Assembly: GCF_014217215.1 (NCBI RefSeq)
Contig: NZ_CP056080.1
Coordinates: 372,001 to 436,000 of the forward strand
DNA length: 64,000 nucleotides
DNA from: Rothia nasimurium
GTDB taxonomy: Bacteria > Actinomycetota > Actinomycetes > Actinomycetales > Micrococcaceae
Reading direction: 5' to 3'
Of this stretch, positions 17,683 through 25,362 are shown piece after piece. The notes below the pieces were generated by a model. That model did not search any database. It saw only the letters and a list, made by a program, of their open reading frames with translations, and was not told where the DNA came from. Position numbers and translations under genes: made by a program. Positions within the stretch are counted from its first letter, which is position 1. The number at the start of each line of letters is the position of its first letter.

Positions 17683-18363
17683 TCTCTAGCAGATGAAGCA
17701 GGGACAATGAGCTGGCTTAAACAGCCCCTTTCTAAAGGATGGACTAAAGCAAAGAGTGTATTGCATGACCTGCGAGGAACGAGTTTAGCTCAGAGTTCTA
17801 ATACCTGGGGTGCACGTGCTACACGTTGGGGTAACGCACAGAATTTTGCTGGTTCGTGGCAGGGTAAAGCTGTGTCGATGTATGCGGAGGGGTCTACAGA
17901 GAATACTTTGAACTATGCGACTTCTGATGTGAAGCATAGTGCTGGTGGTTTTGTGCAGGCTGCTGGTGTTGGTGGTGTGATGAATGCTGTTACCCCGTAC
18001 GGCTCTAAAGGTCTAAATGCTTTGGGGAATAACAGGGCGTTCCGTGCTGTATCGTCTGACAAAGTTCGTGAGTTTACTTCTGAGCGTTTAGCAGATGCTA
18101 TAAATGGTGCTTCGACGTATGCTCTCACCCCTCAGGAGAAGGACGTTACACTCACAGATGTAGCTATCAAGGGTCTTGAAAACTCAGCAAAGGGAGCGGC
18201 TAATTCGCATCCTAAAGTTTCTCAGCTAAAAGCTGTTGAAGGACCGTCAATTATTGGTGCCTCTTCGTTGTCTCCTGGTGTTCAGCTGGGAGCTGGTGAG
18301 GTTGGTCTTGTCGGGGTTGATACGGCTGTAGCTCATATGGAGAGTTCTAATGAGGATAAATAG
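17440..18363 (+). pseudogene. In-frame fusion of IS3 OrfB N-terminus to an Rhs C-terminal tip (tip T1)
   Basis: Residues 1-81 match the start of IS3 OrfB (GGFITSRGYRAAKARVPA, HEENYGVYGVRKMWHAMRR), with the catalytic DDE domain gone. From about residue 82 (codon at 17683) it becomes an Rhs-type tip: STENTLNYATSDVKHSAGG, RLADAINGASTYALTPQEK, then TDVAIKGLENSAKG. The latter part matches the region shared with other tips here (DRxxDYxxGxxNYxLTP). The open reading frame is intact, so a hybrid could be made from the IS promoter; it may equally be junk. A two-cysteine partner gene follows after 42 bases. Confidence 0.7.
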
Positions 18364-18405
18364 AATTGCCGTTATTGGTAGTGGCTTTGAAAGGGACATG
18401 GAATA

Positions 18406-18789
18406 GTGAACGAGCAAGAAAAACAACCTAAAACCTGGGGTACGTATGTGGCTAGAGTATTAATCGTTTTATTTTTTGCTGGTGTCTTATTCATGCTCTC
18501 CACCCCACTCATCAGCAAATACAACCAAACCCACTACACCATGCGATCGTGCACCGTCACCGAGGCTACAGCGCGAGAAACACGGACAGTCACGACTTCC
18601 ACCAAACTCTCCATCTACACCTCTGACTGCGGCACTCTCGTCTACGAGATCAGCAAGCCAGGCGCAGAACTGGAACGAATGGCAGAGCACATTAACGAGT
18701 TTCAAGGCAAGAGGCTAGGTTTTGGGTTCGGTGATATCCAATTGCAAAGTAATTTGTCCACGGTGTTCAAGGTCGAAGGTATCGAATAG
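18406..18789 (+). CDS. Two-cysteine membrane-anchored partner protein A
   Basis: Unrecognised family, six members in this window. 127 residues: short cytoplasmic N-terminus, one membrane span (about 17-36), then an outside domain with Cys49 in SCTVTEAT and Cys75 in TSDCGTLVYE, Ser/Thr-rich between them, and a late FQGKRLGFGFGDIQL strand-like region. The cysteines could form a disulfide outside the membrane. GTG 18406 with AAGGGA upstream. It follows Rhs tip T1 on the same strand, the position usually held by immunity genes. The immunity role is inference. Confidence 0.7.
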   Translation: MNEQEKQPKTWGTYVARVLIVLFFAGVLFMLSTPLISKYNQTHYTMRSCTVTEATARETRTVTTSTKLSIYTSDCGTLVYEISKPGAELERMAEHINEFQGKRLGFGFGDIQLQSNLSTVFKVEGIE

Positions 18790-18893
18790 GGTCGCTGATT
18801 CTTACTAAAGACGCTAGTAGCCCTGCCTAAAATAAGTTAAGCAGAACCGCCAGCGTCCTTTACACCTTATAAACCAATGATTAGAAGGAATGG

Positions 18894-19322
18894 TTAGTCA
18901 CGAATAGGGTAACCCTCTAACTCCACAGCACGAGCCTCATAATGCCCAAGGTGCAAGTAACTCACACGAAACCTGAGCTTCTCACCCTGATGACGATTTA
19001 GCTCATCCGCTAGATCCTGGGCGGTATCAAAACCCTCATTCTGCATTTCTACGAATACTAGTAGTCCGCATTCTTCGGTTTCGGTATTAATGCTTTGTCG
19101 TGAAGAGGAAGACCGCACCCCGCCTCCACCGCTGATTGCTTCTGCACTGGTGACAGTGCAATCAATGGTGCGGTAGAACTGTCTATCACCGAAATAATAA
19201 ACAAAGACTAAAATAACAAAACTATAGAGAACAATTTTTGCTATTTTTTGTACCCTTGGGCTGGCCACCCCAGGGCCTTCAGCCGTTGAACCCTCACGGT
19301 TCTGATTAACACGTTCTGTCAT
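18894..19322 (-). CDS. Two-cysteine membrane-anchored partner protein B
   Basis: Paralogue of partner A and closest to partner C (both have DTAQDLADELN). 142 residues from ATG 19322, which has GAGGAAG about 8 bases upstream; an in-frame GTG is one codon earlier. One span at about 28-45, then IDCTVTSAEA (Cys55), a Gly/Ser-rich stretch, and TEECGLLVFVEM (Cys85), ending GEKLRFRVSYLHL. It follows a remnant of an Rhs tip (19343-19645) by 20 bases. Converges with partner A. Confidence 0.7.
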   Translation of the reverse strand: MTERVNQNREGSTAEGPGVASPRVQKIAKIVLYSFVILVFVYYFGDRQFYRTIDCTVTSAEAISGGGGVRSSSSRQSINTETEECGLLVFVEMQNEGFDTAQDLADELNRHQGEKLRFRVSYLHLGHYEARAVELEGYPIRD

Positions 19323-19342
19323 CACAACTACTTCCTCACTAC

Positions 19343-19645
19343 CTACTGATGCCTCTGATCATACCCTTGCCCATCCCCACCAGAAACACTAGGAGGAGCA
19401 GGTAAATCACCAGTGATAAAATCACGACGAGAAACTTCCACACCCTGTAAATGATCCGGGACTGCTCTATGAATAGCGGCACTGGAGGTCTGTTCACCCC
19501 ATTTACCGGAGGATGTTGCTCCGCCGGTAAGAGCGTTCCTAAAGCCTTCCTCTACGAATTTACGGGGGTCTTTTGCTTCATTGTCGTTGCTCGGTGAAAT
19601 CAGATAATTCGTTTCATAAGGTAGTCCAGAATATTTTATTTCTGA
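19343..19645 (-). pseudogene. Orphan Rhs tip remnant (tip T3)
   Basis: Reading the minus strand to a TAG at 19345-19343 gives YETNYLISPSNDNEAKDP, then KFVEEGFRNALTGGATSSGK, AVPDHLQGVEVSRRDFITGD. This is closely similar to the end of the large tip T2 (SPSNDNQEKTP, AVPNHLDGVSLSRRDLLTGN). The frame has no start codon and its 5' part runs through the end of partner C in another frame, so it is a truncated, probably silent cassette. The final 16 or so residues differ from T2. It immediately precedes partner B. Confidence 0.7.
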
Positions 19646-20028
19646 ATTGGATGCCCATCGAGGTCAGCAGCTTTAGCTTCATAAGGCCATGAAAACAAGC
19701 GGATTGGCCCAACATGGAAACGAACTTTCTCGCCACTTTTCTTGTTCAGCTCATCAGCTAAATCTTGGGCAGTATCAAAACCATCGTTGTGCATTCGTAC
19801 GAACACAATATTTCCGCAGTCTTGTGTAGTAACGGTTACACTCGGACTGGAACTTGAGGTTTTTATGCCTCCTCCGCCGTTACTTCCTGTAGCACTGATA
19901 ACAGTGCAGTCAATAGGGCGGTCAAATTTTAAGTTAATCAGATAATATCCGCCAATAATAATCAAAAATCCAATAAGAATAAAAGTAAATAATTTACCAC
20001 CAGGCCTGTGATTGATACCCTGCTTCAT
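19636..20028 (-). CDS. Two-cysteine membrane-anchored partner protein C
   Basis: 130 residues, paralogue of A, B, D, E and F. One span at about 13-31 (LFTFILIGFLIIIGGYYLI), then PIDCTVISAT (Cys41), Ser-rich stretch, and TTQDCGNIVFVRM (Cys71); DGFDTAQDLADELNKKSGE and KVRFHVGPIRL follow. It sits 66 bases after the large Rhs tip T2. No good ribosome-binding site is visible. GC content is low compared with flanking core genes. Confidence 0.7.
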   Translation of the reverse strand: MKQGINHRPGGKLFTFILIGFLIIIGGYYLINLKFDRPIDCTVISATGSNGGGGIKTSSSSPSVTVTTQDCGNIVFVRMHNDGFDTAQDLADELNKKSGEKVRFHVGPIRLFSWPYEAKAADLDGHPIQK

Positions 20029-20094
20029 GACGTGGTGGTGATTGGTGATTATTTTATTTTCTTGATTATTTTTTTCTATAAATTACTGACTCTC

Positions 20095-21846
20095 TTAATC
20101 CATTGACGCTTCTGGAATATTTCCTGTCAGAAGATCGCGACGACTCAAGCTCACACCATCCAGGTGGTTGGGAACTGCATCATCAATTATCTGACTCATC
20201 CTTGTATCAATAGACTTTCCAGAAGATATAGAACCGCCAGCCAAGGAGTTTTTGAGCCCCTCTTCAATAAATTTCATAGGAGTTTTCTCTTGATTGTCAT
20301 TGCTCGGAGATAACAAATAGTTGGTACCACCAGCGGAAAAATCAGTTATTCGGTCAATCGCCACCTTCTCTATACCTTGTGCTCCTCGAGACACAACAGT
20401 ACCTCCACCAACAGCCGGTGTTAACATACCAATCCCAAAACCAGTCCCCGCCGAATGCAAAGCACCAGAAACCGTAGGTTTATACCCATTCTCAGCATTA
20501 AACCAGTAACCACCAGCATTATTCACCGCACCAGAAACAGCGCCCTCAGTCGCCTCATTCACTACCCCAGCACTAGTGTACTGCCCGGCTATATTCCTAC
20601 CCCACTGACCGGCAACCTGCACAGCAGGTTGTGCCTTCGATGCCATCGGCGCAACAGCTGAAGAGATACGGGAAGTCAACGGCGAGGCAAAGGACGCCAC
20701 TCTTGATGCTGCAGGAGCAACCCAGGACCGTGCAGCCCCGAAAGCTCCCGTAACCCCAGAACGCGTGCTCGAGAGCGCTGAACCGATTTTAGTGATAGCG
20801 GTACTGTTAGTGAAAGTGCTGGCCAACCTAGAGGATGCTAGTGCTGAGGTCCCCATGCTGGCTAGTTTTCCTAGTCCACCGCCGACGAAGCCTACTGCGC
20901 CGTCGATAAGGGACTTTTTGAGGTTTACTTTTCCGCCGAAGAGTTTTTGGGTTGCGACAGATCCGCCGAAGGATAGTAGTCCGCCTACTGCTGCCATGCC
21001 GACCCATCCGAGGGGGCCAGTTGCCATGATAGCAATGCCTGCCACAATGGTGGCTGCTGCGATGAGTCCTGCGTGGTCGTTGAGGAATTGTTCGGCGCGC
21101 TGGTAGAGGCGTTCGCCTGCTCGTTTGGAAGTATCTTGGCGATACTCCTGAAACTCAGCTGCTGTCATGGGGGACAGACCCCACGGATCCACCTGGCCCA
21201 CCGGGTCGTTGCCGGCAAAGGAGTACACATTAGTAGCCCAGCCAGCACCGACCGGTGAGGTGAGTGGGTCAGGGGACATAAACCCACGAGTGGTCGCATC
21301 ATAAGCACGAGCACCCAGAATCTCCAGGCCAGCTACCTGTAAGGATCCAGCACGGGTCAGGCCAAGACCGGGTGCCCCAGGGATACTGCCGATGCCGGTG
21401 GTGGCGGTGCCGAAGAGCCCTTGAGCATCAGCGCTAGCATCACTACCCGTGGCAGTGGCGAGTCCTGTGACGACCGGGGAGAGCCCAAAGGGGTCTTTTC
21501 CGCGCCCACCCACAGCGTCCACGGATGCTAAAGCACCCAGCGACACAAGGGTGTTGTTGACACCCAGTACGGTGGGGGTGAAAGCCACCGGATCCCAGGT
21601 CAGGGTGCACATCGTAGTGGGTGACCCAGCATTATACGTCAACGACGTATCAACACTCTCACGAAAACCAACAGAACCAACCCTCGAAGCCCAAGAACTA
21701 TACCGCGCAGCCTGCTGCTGCAAACCAATCTGAGTCTGCTTCAACCCCGAGACCATCCTCGGCACTAAATCCTTCGTCGCCGGATTCGTCGCCACCTTCC
21801 TAAACACCTGAGAAATCTGCTGACCAACACCACCAGCATTAAACAC
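20095..21846 (-). CDS. 5'-truncated Rhs protein: end of core plus C-terminal tip (tip T2)
   Basis: The end of an Rhs/YD-repeat protein; the large repeat region that should precede it is absent. From about residue 170: LQVAGLEILGARAYDA, RGFMSPDPLTSPVGAG, NVYSFAGNDPVGQVDPWGL, the hallmark end of the Rhs core. Then the linker SPMTAAEFQEYRQDTSKRAG, two hydrophobic Gly/Ala-rich segments (about 260-300), an Ala/Ser-rich stretch, and the tip end DRITDFSAGGTNYLLSPSND with tail AVPNHLDGVSLSRRDLL. The first start is GTG 21846, but the frame is open to about 21954 without a start, so it is likely a displaced cassette. No known toxin motif recognised. Confidence 0.72.
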   Translation of the reverse strand: MFNAGGVGQQISQVFRKVATNPATKDLVPRMVSGLKQTQIGLQQQAARYSSWASRVGSVGFRESVDTSLTYNAGSPTTMCTLTWDPVAFTPTVLGVNNTLVSLGALASVDAVGGRGKDPFGLSPVVTGLATATGSDASADAQGLFGTATTGIGSIPGAPGLGLTRAGSLQVAGLEILGARAYDATTRGFMSPDPLTSPVGAGWATNVYSFAGNDPVGQVDPWGLSPMTAAEFQEYRQDTSKRAGERLYQRAEQFLNDHAGLIAAATIVAGIAIMATGPLGWVGMAAVGGLLSFGGSVATQKLFGGKVNLKKSLIDGAVGFVGGGLGKLASMGTSALASSRLASTFTNSTAITKIGSALSSTRSGVTGAFGAARSWVAPAASRVASFASPLTSRISSAVAPMASKAQPAVQVAGQWGRNIAGQYTSAGVVNEATEGAVSGAVNNAGGYWFNAENGYKPTVSGALHSAGTGFGIGMLTPAVGGGTVVSRGAQGIEKVAIDRITDFSAGGTNYLLSPSNDNQEKTPMKFIEEGLKNSLAGGSISSGKSIDTRMSQIIDDAVPNHLDGVSLSRRDLLTGNIPEASMD

Positions 21847-21967
21847 GAAGACGCGGTAGGCAGGTGAAGCAGAAGGTAAATGCGCTACAAAGGAGCAGAA
21901 CTGTACTCCTGTCAGGACGACGCGACCCCAGCCAACACCCCAACAGAAACAACTATCAGCTCAGAAC

Positions 21968-22249
21968 CTAAGCCACATCACCAGACCCCGCAATACGCCT
22001 AGCACGCAACCCACGCACCTTATCCCCACCAATCGAGGCATAGGTCATCAACCCAACAAACCAATACACCTGAGCAGAAAACGTCAAAAACAAGGACAAA
22101 AGAACAAACCCAAGAACCACACTCACCAAACCCAAAGGGAAATACAAGAGACCAAACTTCAGCGCACTAGAAGTACGCCCCGCCAACATATTAGCCAAAG
22201 GAATATTCACACCAGCCACCATCAAAGCAGCAAGCACACCAAGAAGCAT
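21968..22249 (-). CDS. Small three-span membrane protein in the Rhs island
   Basis: 93 residues with about three hydrophobic segments (LLGVLAALMVAGVNIPLA, KFGLLYFPLGLVSVVLGFVL and a third reaching YWFVGLM), ending in a basic tail RGLRARRIAG. Unrecognised. It follows partner D by 22 bases on the same strand, so T4, D and this gene may form one unit. It could be a second immunity or accessory protein; no evidence beyond position. Confidence 0.6.
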   Translation of the reverse strand: MLLGVLAALMVAGVNIPLANMLAGRTSSALKFGLLYFPLGLVSVVLGFVLLSLFLTFSAQVYWFVGLMTYASIGGDKVRGLRARRIAGSGDVA

Positions 22250-22271
22250 AACGCTTTACCTTTCCAAAAAA

Positions 22272-22649
22272 TTATTCAACAGGAGTCGTCGAAGTAATAC
22301 CCTCCGAACTATAAGCATCATTACCCATCATAGAAAGACCCCCAACCTGAAACTCAAACTTCTTACCAATATTAGCCTCAAGAAACTCAGCCAACCCAGC
22401 CTTATTCATCCCCTCAGGCATACTCATATTGGATACGCTCAAAAGACCACATTCTTCAGTTTCAACACGCAAAAACGTAGATGGCGCACCACCAGATGAG
22501 TCCGACACCATCTTGACCGATGACACGGTACACACCTTATAAGTCGCATCCCGATCATTGATATACAAGAGCACTGCTACCGTAATAACAATTATTAGAG
22601 CAATAACAGCAGTAATATTCCCAGCCACAGAACTTTTCTTCCGCCCCAT
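22272..22649 (-). CDS. Two-cysteine membrane-anchored partner protein D
   Basis: 125 residues from ATG 22649, chosen over an upstream in-frame start at 22667 because GGAAGGAG lies 4 bases before it. Span at about 12-30, then YKVCTVSSVK (Cys40), a stretch with DSSGGAPSTF, and TEECGLLSV (Cys67). It is the most divergent member after the second cysteine. It begins 28 bases after the stop of Rhs tip T4. Confidence 0.7.
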   Translation of the reverse strand: MGRKKSSVAGNITAVIALIIVITVAVLLYINDRDATYKVCTVSSVKMVSDSSGGAPSTFLRVETEECGLLSVSNMSMPEGMNKAGLAEFLEANIGKKFEFQVGGLSMMGNDAYSSEGITSTTPVE

Positions 22650-22677
22650 AACACTCCTTCCACACAAAAACTCTTAC

Positions 22678-23829
22678 CTAATCATCAGAGCTCAAAGCCC
22701 TACGACCAGACTTACCCAATCCGGTAGCCATACCCTTTCCTACAGCTTTCATTCCTTTATCGTTAAGATCTCCGAAGTTCCAGTCAGACGGTGCCGTCAA
22801 AACCATAGCGTTACCCGCACCCACCACATAATCTTTCACCCGGTCAATCCCATAATTCACCACAGCATTATCATGCTTCGGCACCACCGGCTTCAAACCA
22901 CCCATCAAACTACCACCACCAGTAGCCACAGCCATACCCCCAACATTCCAATCCTCACGCACACTATAACTACCAGTCTCCGGCATCGTATAAGCCAACC
23001 CATTCGACACCCCACCAGCAGCAGAACCATTCACACCCTTACCCAAGAAGGTCTCACCAAACCTCGCAGCATCCCCAGCCACATCAGCACGATTACCCCA
23101 CAAGGTAGCCTTAGCATCAAACTTTGCATACTTGGCCTCATTCACCCCCGCACGCCAATTGTGGTACGTCTTAGAACCAGGAATACGCAAGAACCCCAAA
23201 TTATCAGTCTTATTGGCGTGAGCGGTGGACTTATTCAAGAACCCACTAGCCCTACTCCTAGCAGCATCCGCAACCTTGGAGAACTTCGGGGCAAGAGCCT
23301 TACCTGCCCAGCCCATCACCTTATAAGCCGCGCCACCGGATACAGCACCAAACAGAGCGTCCTTACCAACAGCAGCCCAGTTAATGGACCCATCAGCGTT
23401 CTTATTGGTCATCGCTGAAATGCCGCCTGATATCAGGGCGCCGCCAACAATAGCAGCACCCAAGGGCCCCAGCAGAGCGGTAGCAGCAATGCCACCGGCA
23501 ACCATGGCGATTCCCACCCAGTTGTCTTTCACCCAGTCAACGGCTGATGAGGCCATTGACTTCATGCCAGAGACAATCCGCTCACCAGCACGGCCCCGAG
23601 TATCAGCCCGATACTCCCTAAACTCAGAAGCGGTCATCGGCGACAAACCCCACGGATCCACCAACCCCACCGGATCATGACCCACAAAGGCATACACATT
23701 CGCACCCCAACCAGCACCCACCGGCGAGGCCAGCGGGTCAGGAGAAATAAACCCACGAGCTACCGGGTCATACACACGCACACCCAGAATCTCCAGGCCA
23801 GCAACCTGCAAAGACCCAGCAATCGTCAC
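22678..23829 (-). CDS. 5'-truncated Rhs protein: end of core plus C-terminal tip (tip T4)
   Basis: A second core-end cassette, 383 residues. Residues 5-65 repeat the T2 core end (LQVAGLEILGVRVYDP, RGFISPDPLASPVGAG, VYAFVGHDPVGLVDPWGL) and the same linker (SPMTASEFREYRADTRGRAG). Then a hydrophobic segment (about 95-140), a basic helical region, and a tip with VNYGIDRVKDYVVGAGN. Start is GTG 23829; upstream the frame soon meets a stop, so the rest of the Rhs gene is missing. The shared core end (about 21165-21345 and 23630-23825) would allow recombination with T2. No toxin family recognised. Confidence 0.72.
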   Translation of the reverse strand: MTIAGSLQVAGLEILGVRVYDPVARGFISPDPLASPVGAGWGANVYAFVGHDPVGLVDPWGLSPMTASEFREYRADTRGRAGERIVSGMKSMASSAVDWVKDNWVGIAMVAGGIAATALLGPLGAAIVGGALISGGISAMTNKNADGSINWAAVGKDALFGAVSGGAAYKVMGWAGKALAPKFSKVADAARSRASGFLNKSTAHANKTDNLGFLRIPGSKTYHNWRAGVNEAKYAKFDAKATLWGNRADVAGDAARFGETFLGKGVNGSAAGGVSNGLAYTMPETGSYSVREDWNVGGMAVATGGGSLMGGLKPVVPKHDNAVVNYGIDRVKDYVVGAGNAMVLTAPSDWNFGDLNDKGMKAVGKGMATGLGKSGRRALSSDD

Positions 23830-23935
23830 CCCGAAGAAAGGTTCTAGTAATCAATCAGGACGACGCCGTCCCGGGCTATGAGGATAAAAGGAAGGCGGTG
23901 CTGGCACCCAACAAGACACCAACACCCCGCATCAC

Positions 23936-24373
23936 CTACAAACGATACCCATACCCCAATGCATAATCCCCCTCAGCAGGCAACTGAAAAGGAGGAAACA
24001 CCAACACCACCTGCTCACCCCGATACCCATCTAACTCAGCAGCCATCTCATCCCAAGACCCAGCGGGAGAAGGAGATAAAACTTTAGACACATAGACAGT
24101 TCCGCACTCCTGCGTACGGATCTTCAACTTCGTACTGGAAGTTGATAACCCGCCGGTACCACTGCGGTTATTGAAGACTTCTGCAGAGATAATGGTGCAC
24201 TGCTTATCAATAGGATTCTTTTGACTATATGCATTATACAAAGGAATGCCAAGCATAGATAAAACACTGAGGAAAACAATAATCAGCAGGCAAAAACTAA
24301 CCCATTTTCTGGGCCTTTTGTTTCCTTTTTTATTTAATTCATCAGTATAAAATATATTCATTTTTCTACTCAT
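23936..24373 (-). CDS. Two-cysteine membrane-anchored partner protein E
   Basis: 145 residues from ATG 24373, which overlaps the stop of tip T5 (ATGAGTAG), indicating coupled translation. The open frame runs further upstream within T5 but that part is a shadow. Basic N-terminus, span at about 25-46, then DKQCTIISAE (Cys59), Gly/Ser/Thr-rich stretch, RTQECGTVYVSKV (Cys90), and GEQVVLVFPPFQL. Same family as A-D and F. Confidence 0.68.
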   Translation of the reverse strand: MSRKMNIFYTDELNKKGNKRPRKWVSFCLLIIVFLSVLSMLGIPLYNAYSQKNPIDKQCTIISAEVFNNRSGTGGLSTSSTKLKIRTQECGTVYVSKVLSPSPAGSWDEMAAELDGYRGEQVVLVFPPFQLPAEGDYALGYGYRL

Positions 24374-24647
24374 TAGGTAACGGTGTGGCGGGTCGAATTG
24401 CGTCCGCAGATGAAGAAGAAACTCCACTTGAGCCACCACTGAGCATGCTCTTAAGACCTTCTTTCCCGGCATCTGTGATATTCAAGGAATTCTCCTGAGG
24501 AGTAACGACATAATTGGCGACACCTAGAGCATAGTCGCCAACTCTATCAATACCGTAACCAGCTATATTTTCCACGGTGGACCCCGATAAGTAGTTCTGC
24601 CTCAACGGCGTCACCCTCGGCGACAACACACCAACCCAACAGGGCAC
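24366..24647 (-). pseudogene. Orphan Rhs tip fragment (tip T5)
   Basis: The C-terminal end of another tip, 93 codons open: ENIAGYGIDRVGDYALG, VANYVVTPQENSLNITD, then AGKEGLKSMLSGGSSG and a short tail ending TPLPNE. It has the shared tip region but no core end, and the first 20 or so residues are of uncertain origin. Its TAG overlaps the start of partner E. Probably a silent, truncated cassette whose only intact gene is the partner. Confidence 0.6.
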
Positions 24648-24705
24648 AAAAGAAAGAGGGGTGCCGGTACCCTACACAACACCAAACACCCCTTACCAGC
24701 AACAG

Positions 24706-25155
24706 CTACTTACTCAAATCCAAACCCTCAATACCCACCACCGACGTCACCGACGAGAAAGGCATCTGCCACACCCCCACATCCACACTCACCCTCTGAC
24801 CTTCCAGCTCACGAATACGCTCAACAATCTCATCATTGGTCAACCCATAACGCTTCCCCTCATACACCAGATGAGAGCAATCAGGGCTCTGAATATAAAT
24901 ATTGGATGAGGAACTATAAGACCGAGCTCCGCTACTACGGTTTACCGCAGCCGTAATGGTGCACTCCTGCGAGTGGTGAAAAGCTTTGTTAACTGGGGTT
25001 GCTAAAAAGAACCACAAAAACGCGTACACCATCACAAGAACAACCGAGCCAAAACCTACAACAAAAACCTTGTCAGTAAGCTTCAGCTCCCTCCAGTGCT
25101 TAGGCTTCTTAGGCTTAGAATCCTTAGACCCTTTACTCACCGCACCACTACTCAC
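24706..25155 (-). CDS. Two-cysteine membrane-anchored partner protein F
   Basis: 149 residues from GTG 25155, which overlaps the stop of the preceding fragment (GTGAGTAG). Lys/Ser-rich cytoplasmic N-terminus, span at about 30-52 (VFVVGFGSVVLVMVYAFLWF), then SQECTITAAV (Cys65) and QSPDCSHLVYE (Cys93), ending in a GQRVSVDVGVWQM region. Here the glycine after the second cysteine is replaced by Ser. Sixth and rightmost member of the paralogous family. Confidence 0.68.
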   Translation of the reverse strand: MSSGAVSKGSKDSKPKKPKHWRELKLTDKVFVVGFGSVVLVMVYAFLWFFLATPVNKAFHHSQECTITAAVNRSSGARSYSSSSNIYIQSPDCSHLVYEGKRYGLTNDEIVERIRELEGQRVSVDVGVWQMPFSSVTSVVGIEGLDLSK

Positions 25156-25334
25156 CAGGAACCTCCGTCACCTCATCAACCAACACCGCACCAGAAACCG
25201 TACCCGCATAAGAAGCCGCCGACAACACTCCCTCACCGGTAGAAGGATCAAAAGACACCGACTTCAAAGACTCCACCGGCCCACGCGACGCCACACCACC
25301 AGAAACAATCTGCCTAATAGCACCAGCTACTTGC
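25148..25334 (-). pseudogene. C-terminal tail of an unknown protein cut by IS3
   Basis: About 61 codons remain between the insertion sequence and the partner F start: AGAIRQIVSGGVASRGPVES, KSVSFDPSTGEGVLSAAS, ending VDEVTEVPGE. It lacks the DRxxDY region of the other tips. By position it should be the tip that went with partner F. The frame continues into the IS end for a few codons without meaning. Confidence 0.5.
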
Positions 25335-25362
25335 TGATATGTACTGGCTTTAGTTCCTACCA

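Noticed and set aside
20095-21846. Assigning a toxin activity to tip T2 or T4
   Set aside because: I saw no HNH, deaminase, ADP-ribosyltransferase or other known toxin motif; naming one would be guesswork.
22558-23418. Long plus-strand open frame opposite the T4 and D genes
   Set aside because: Its translation is low-complexity His/Thr/Ser-rich, opposite two well-supported minus-strand genes; it is a shadow caused by strand composition.
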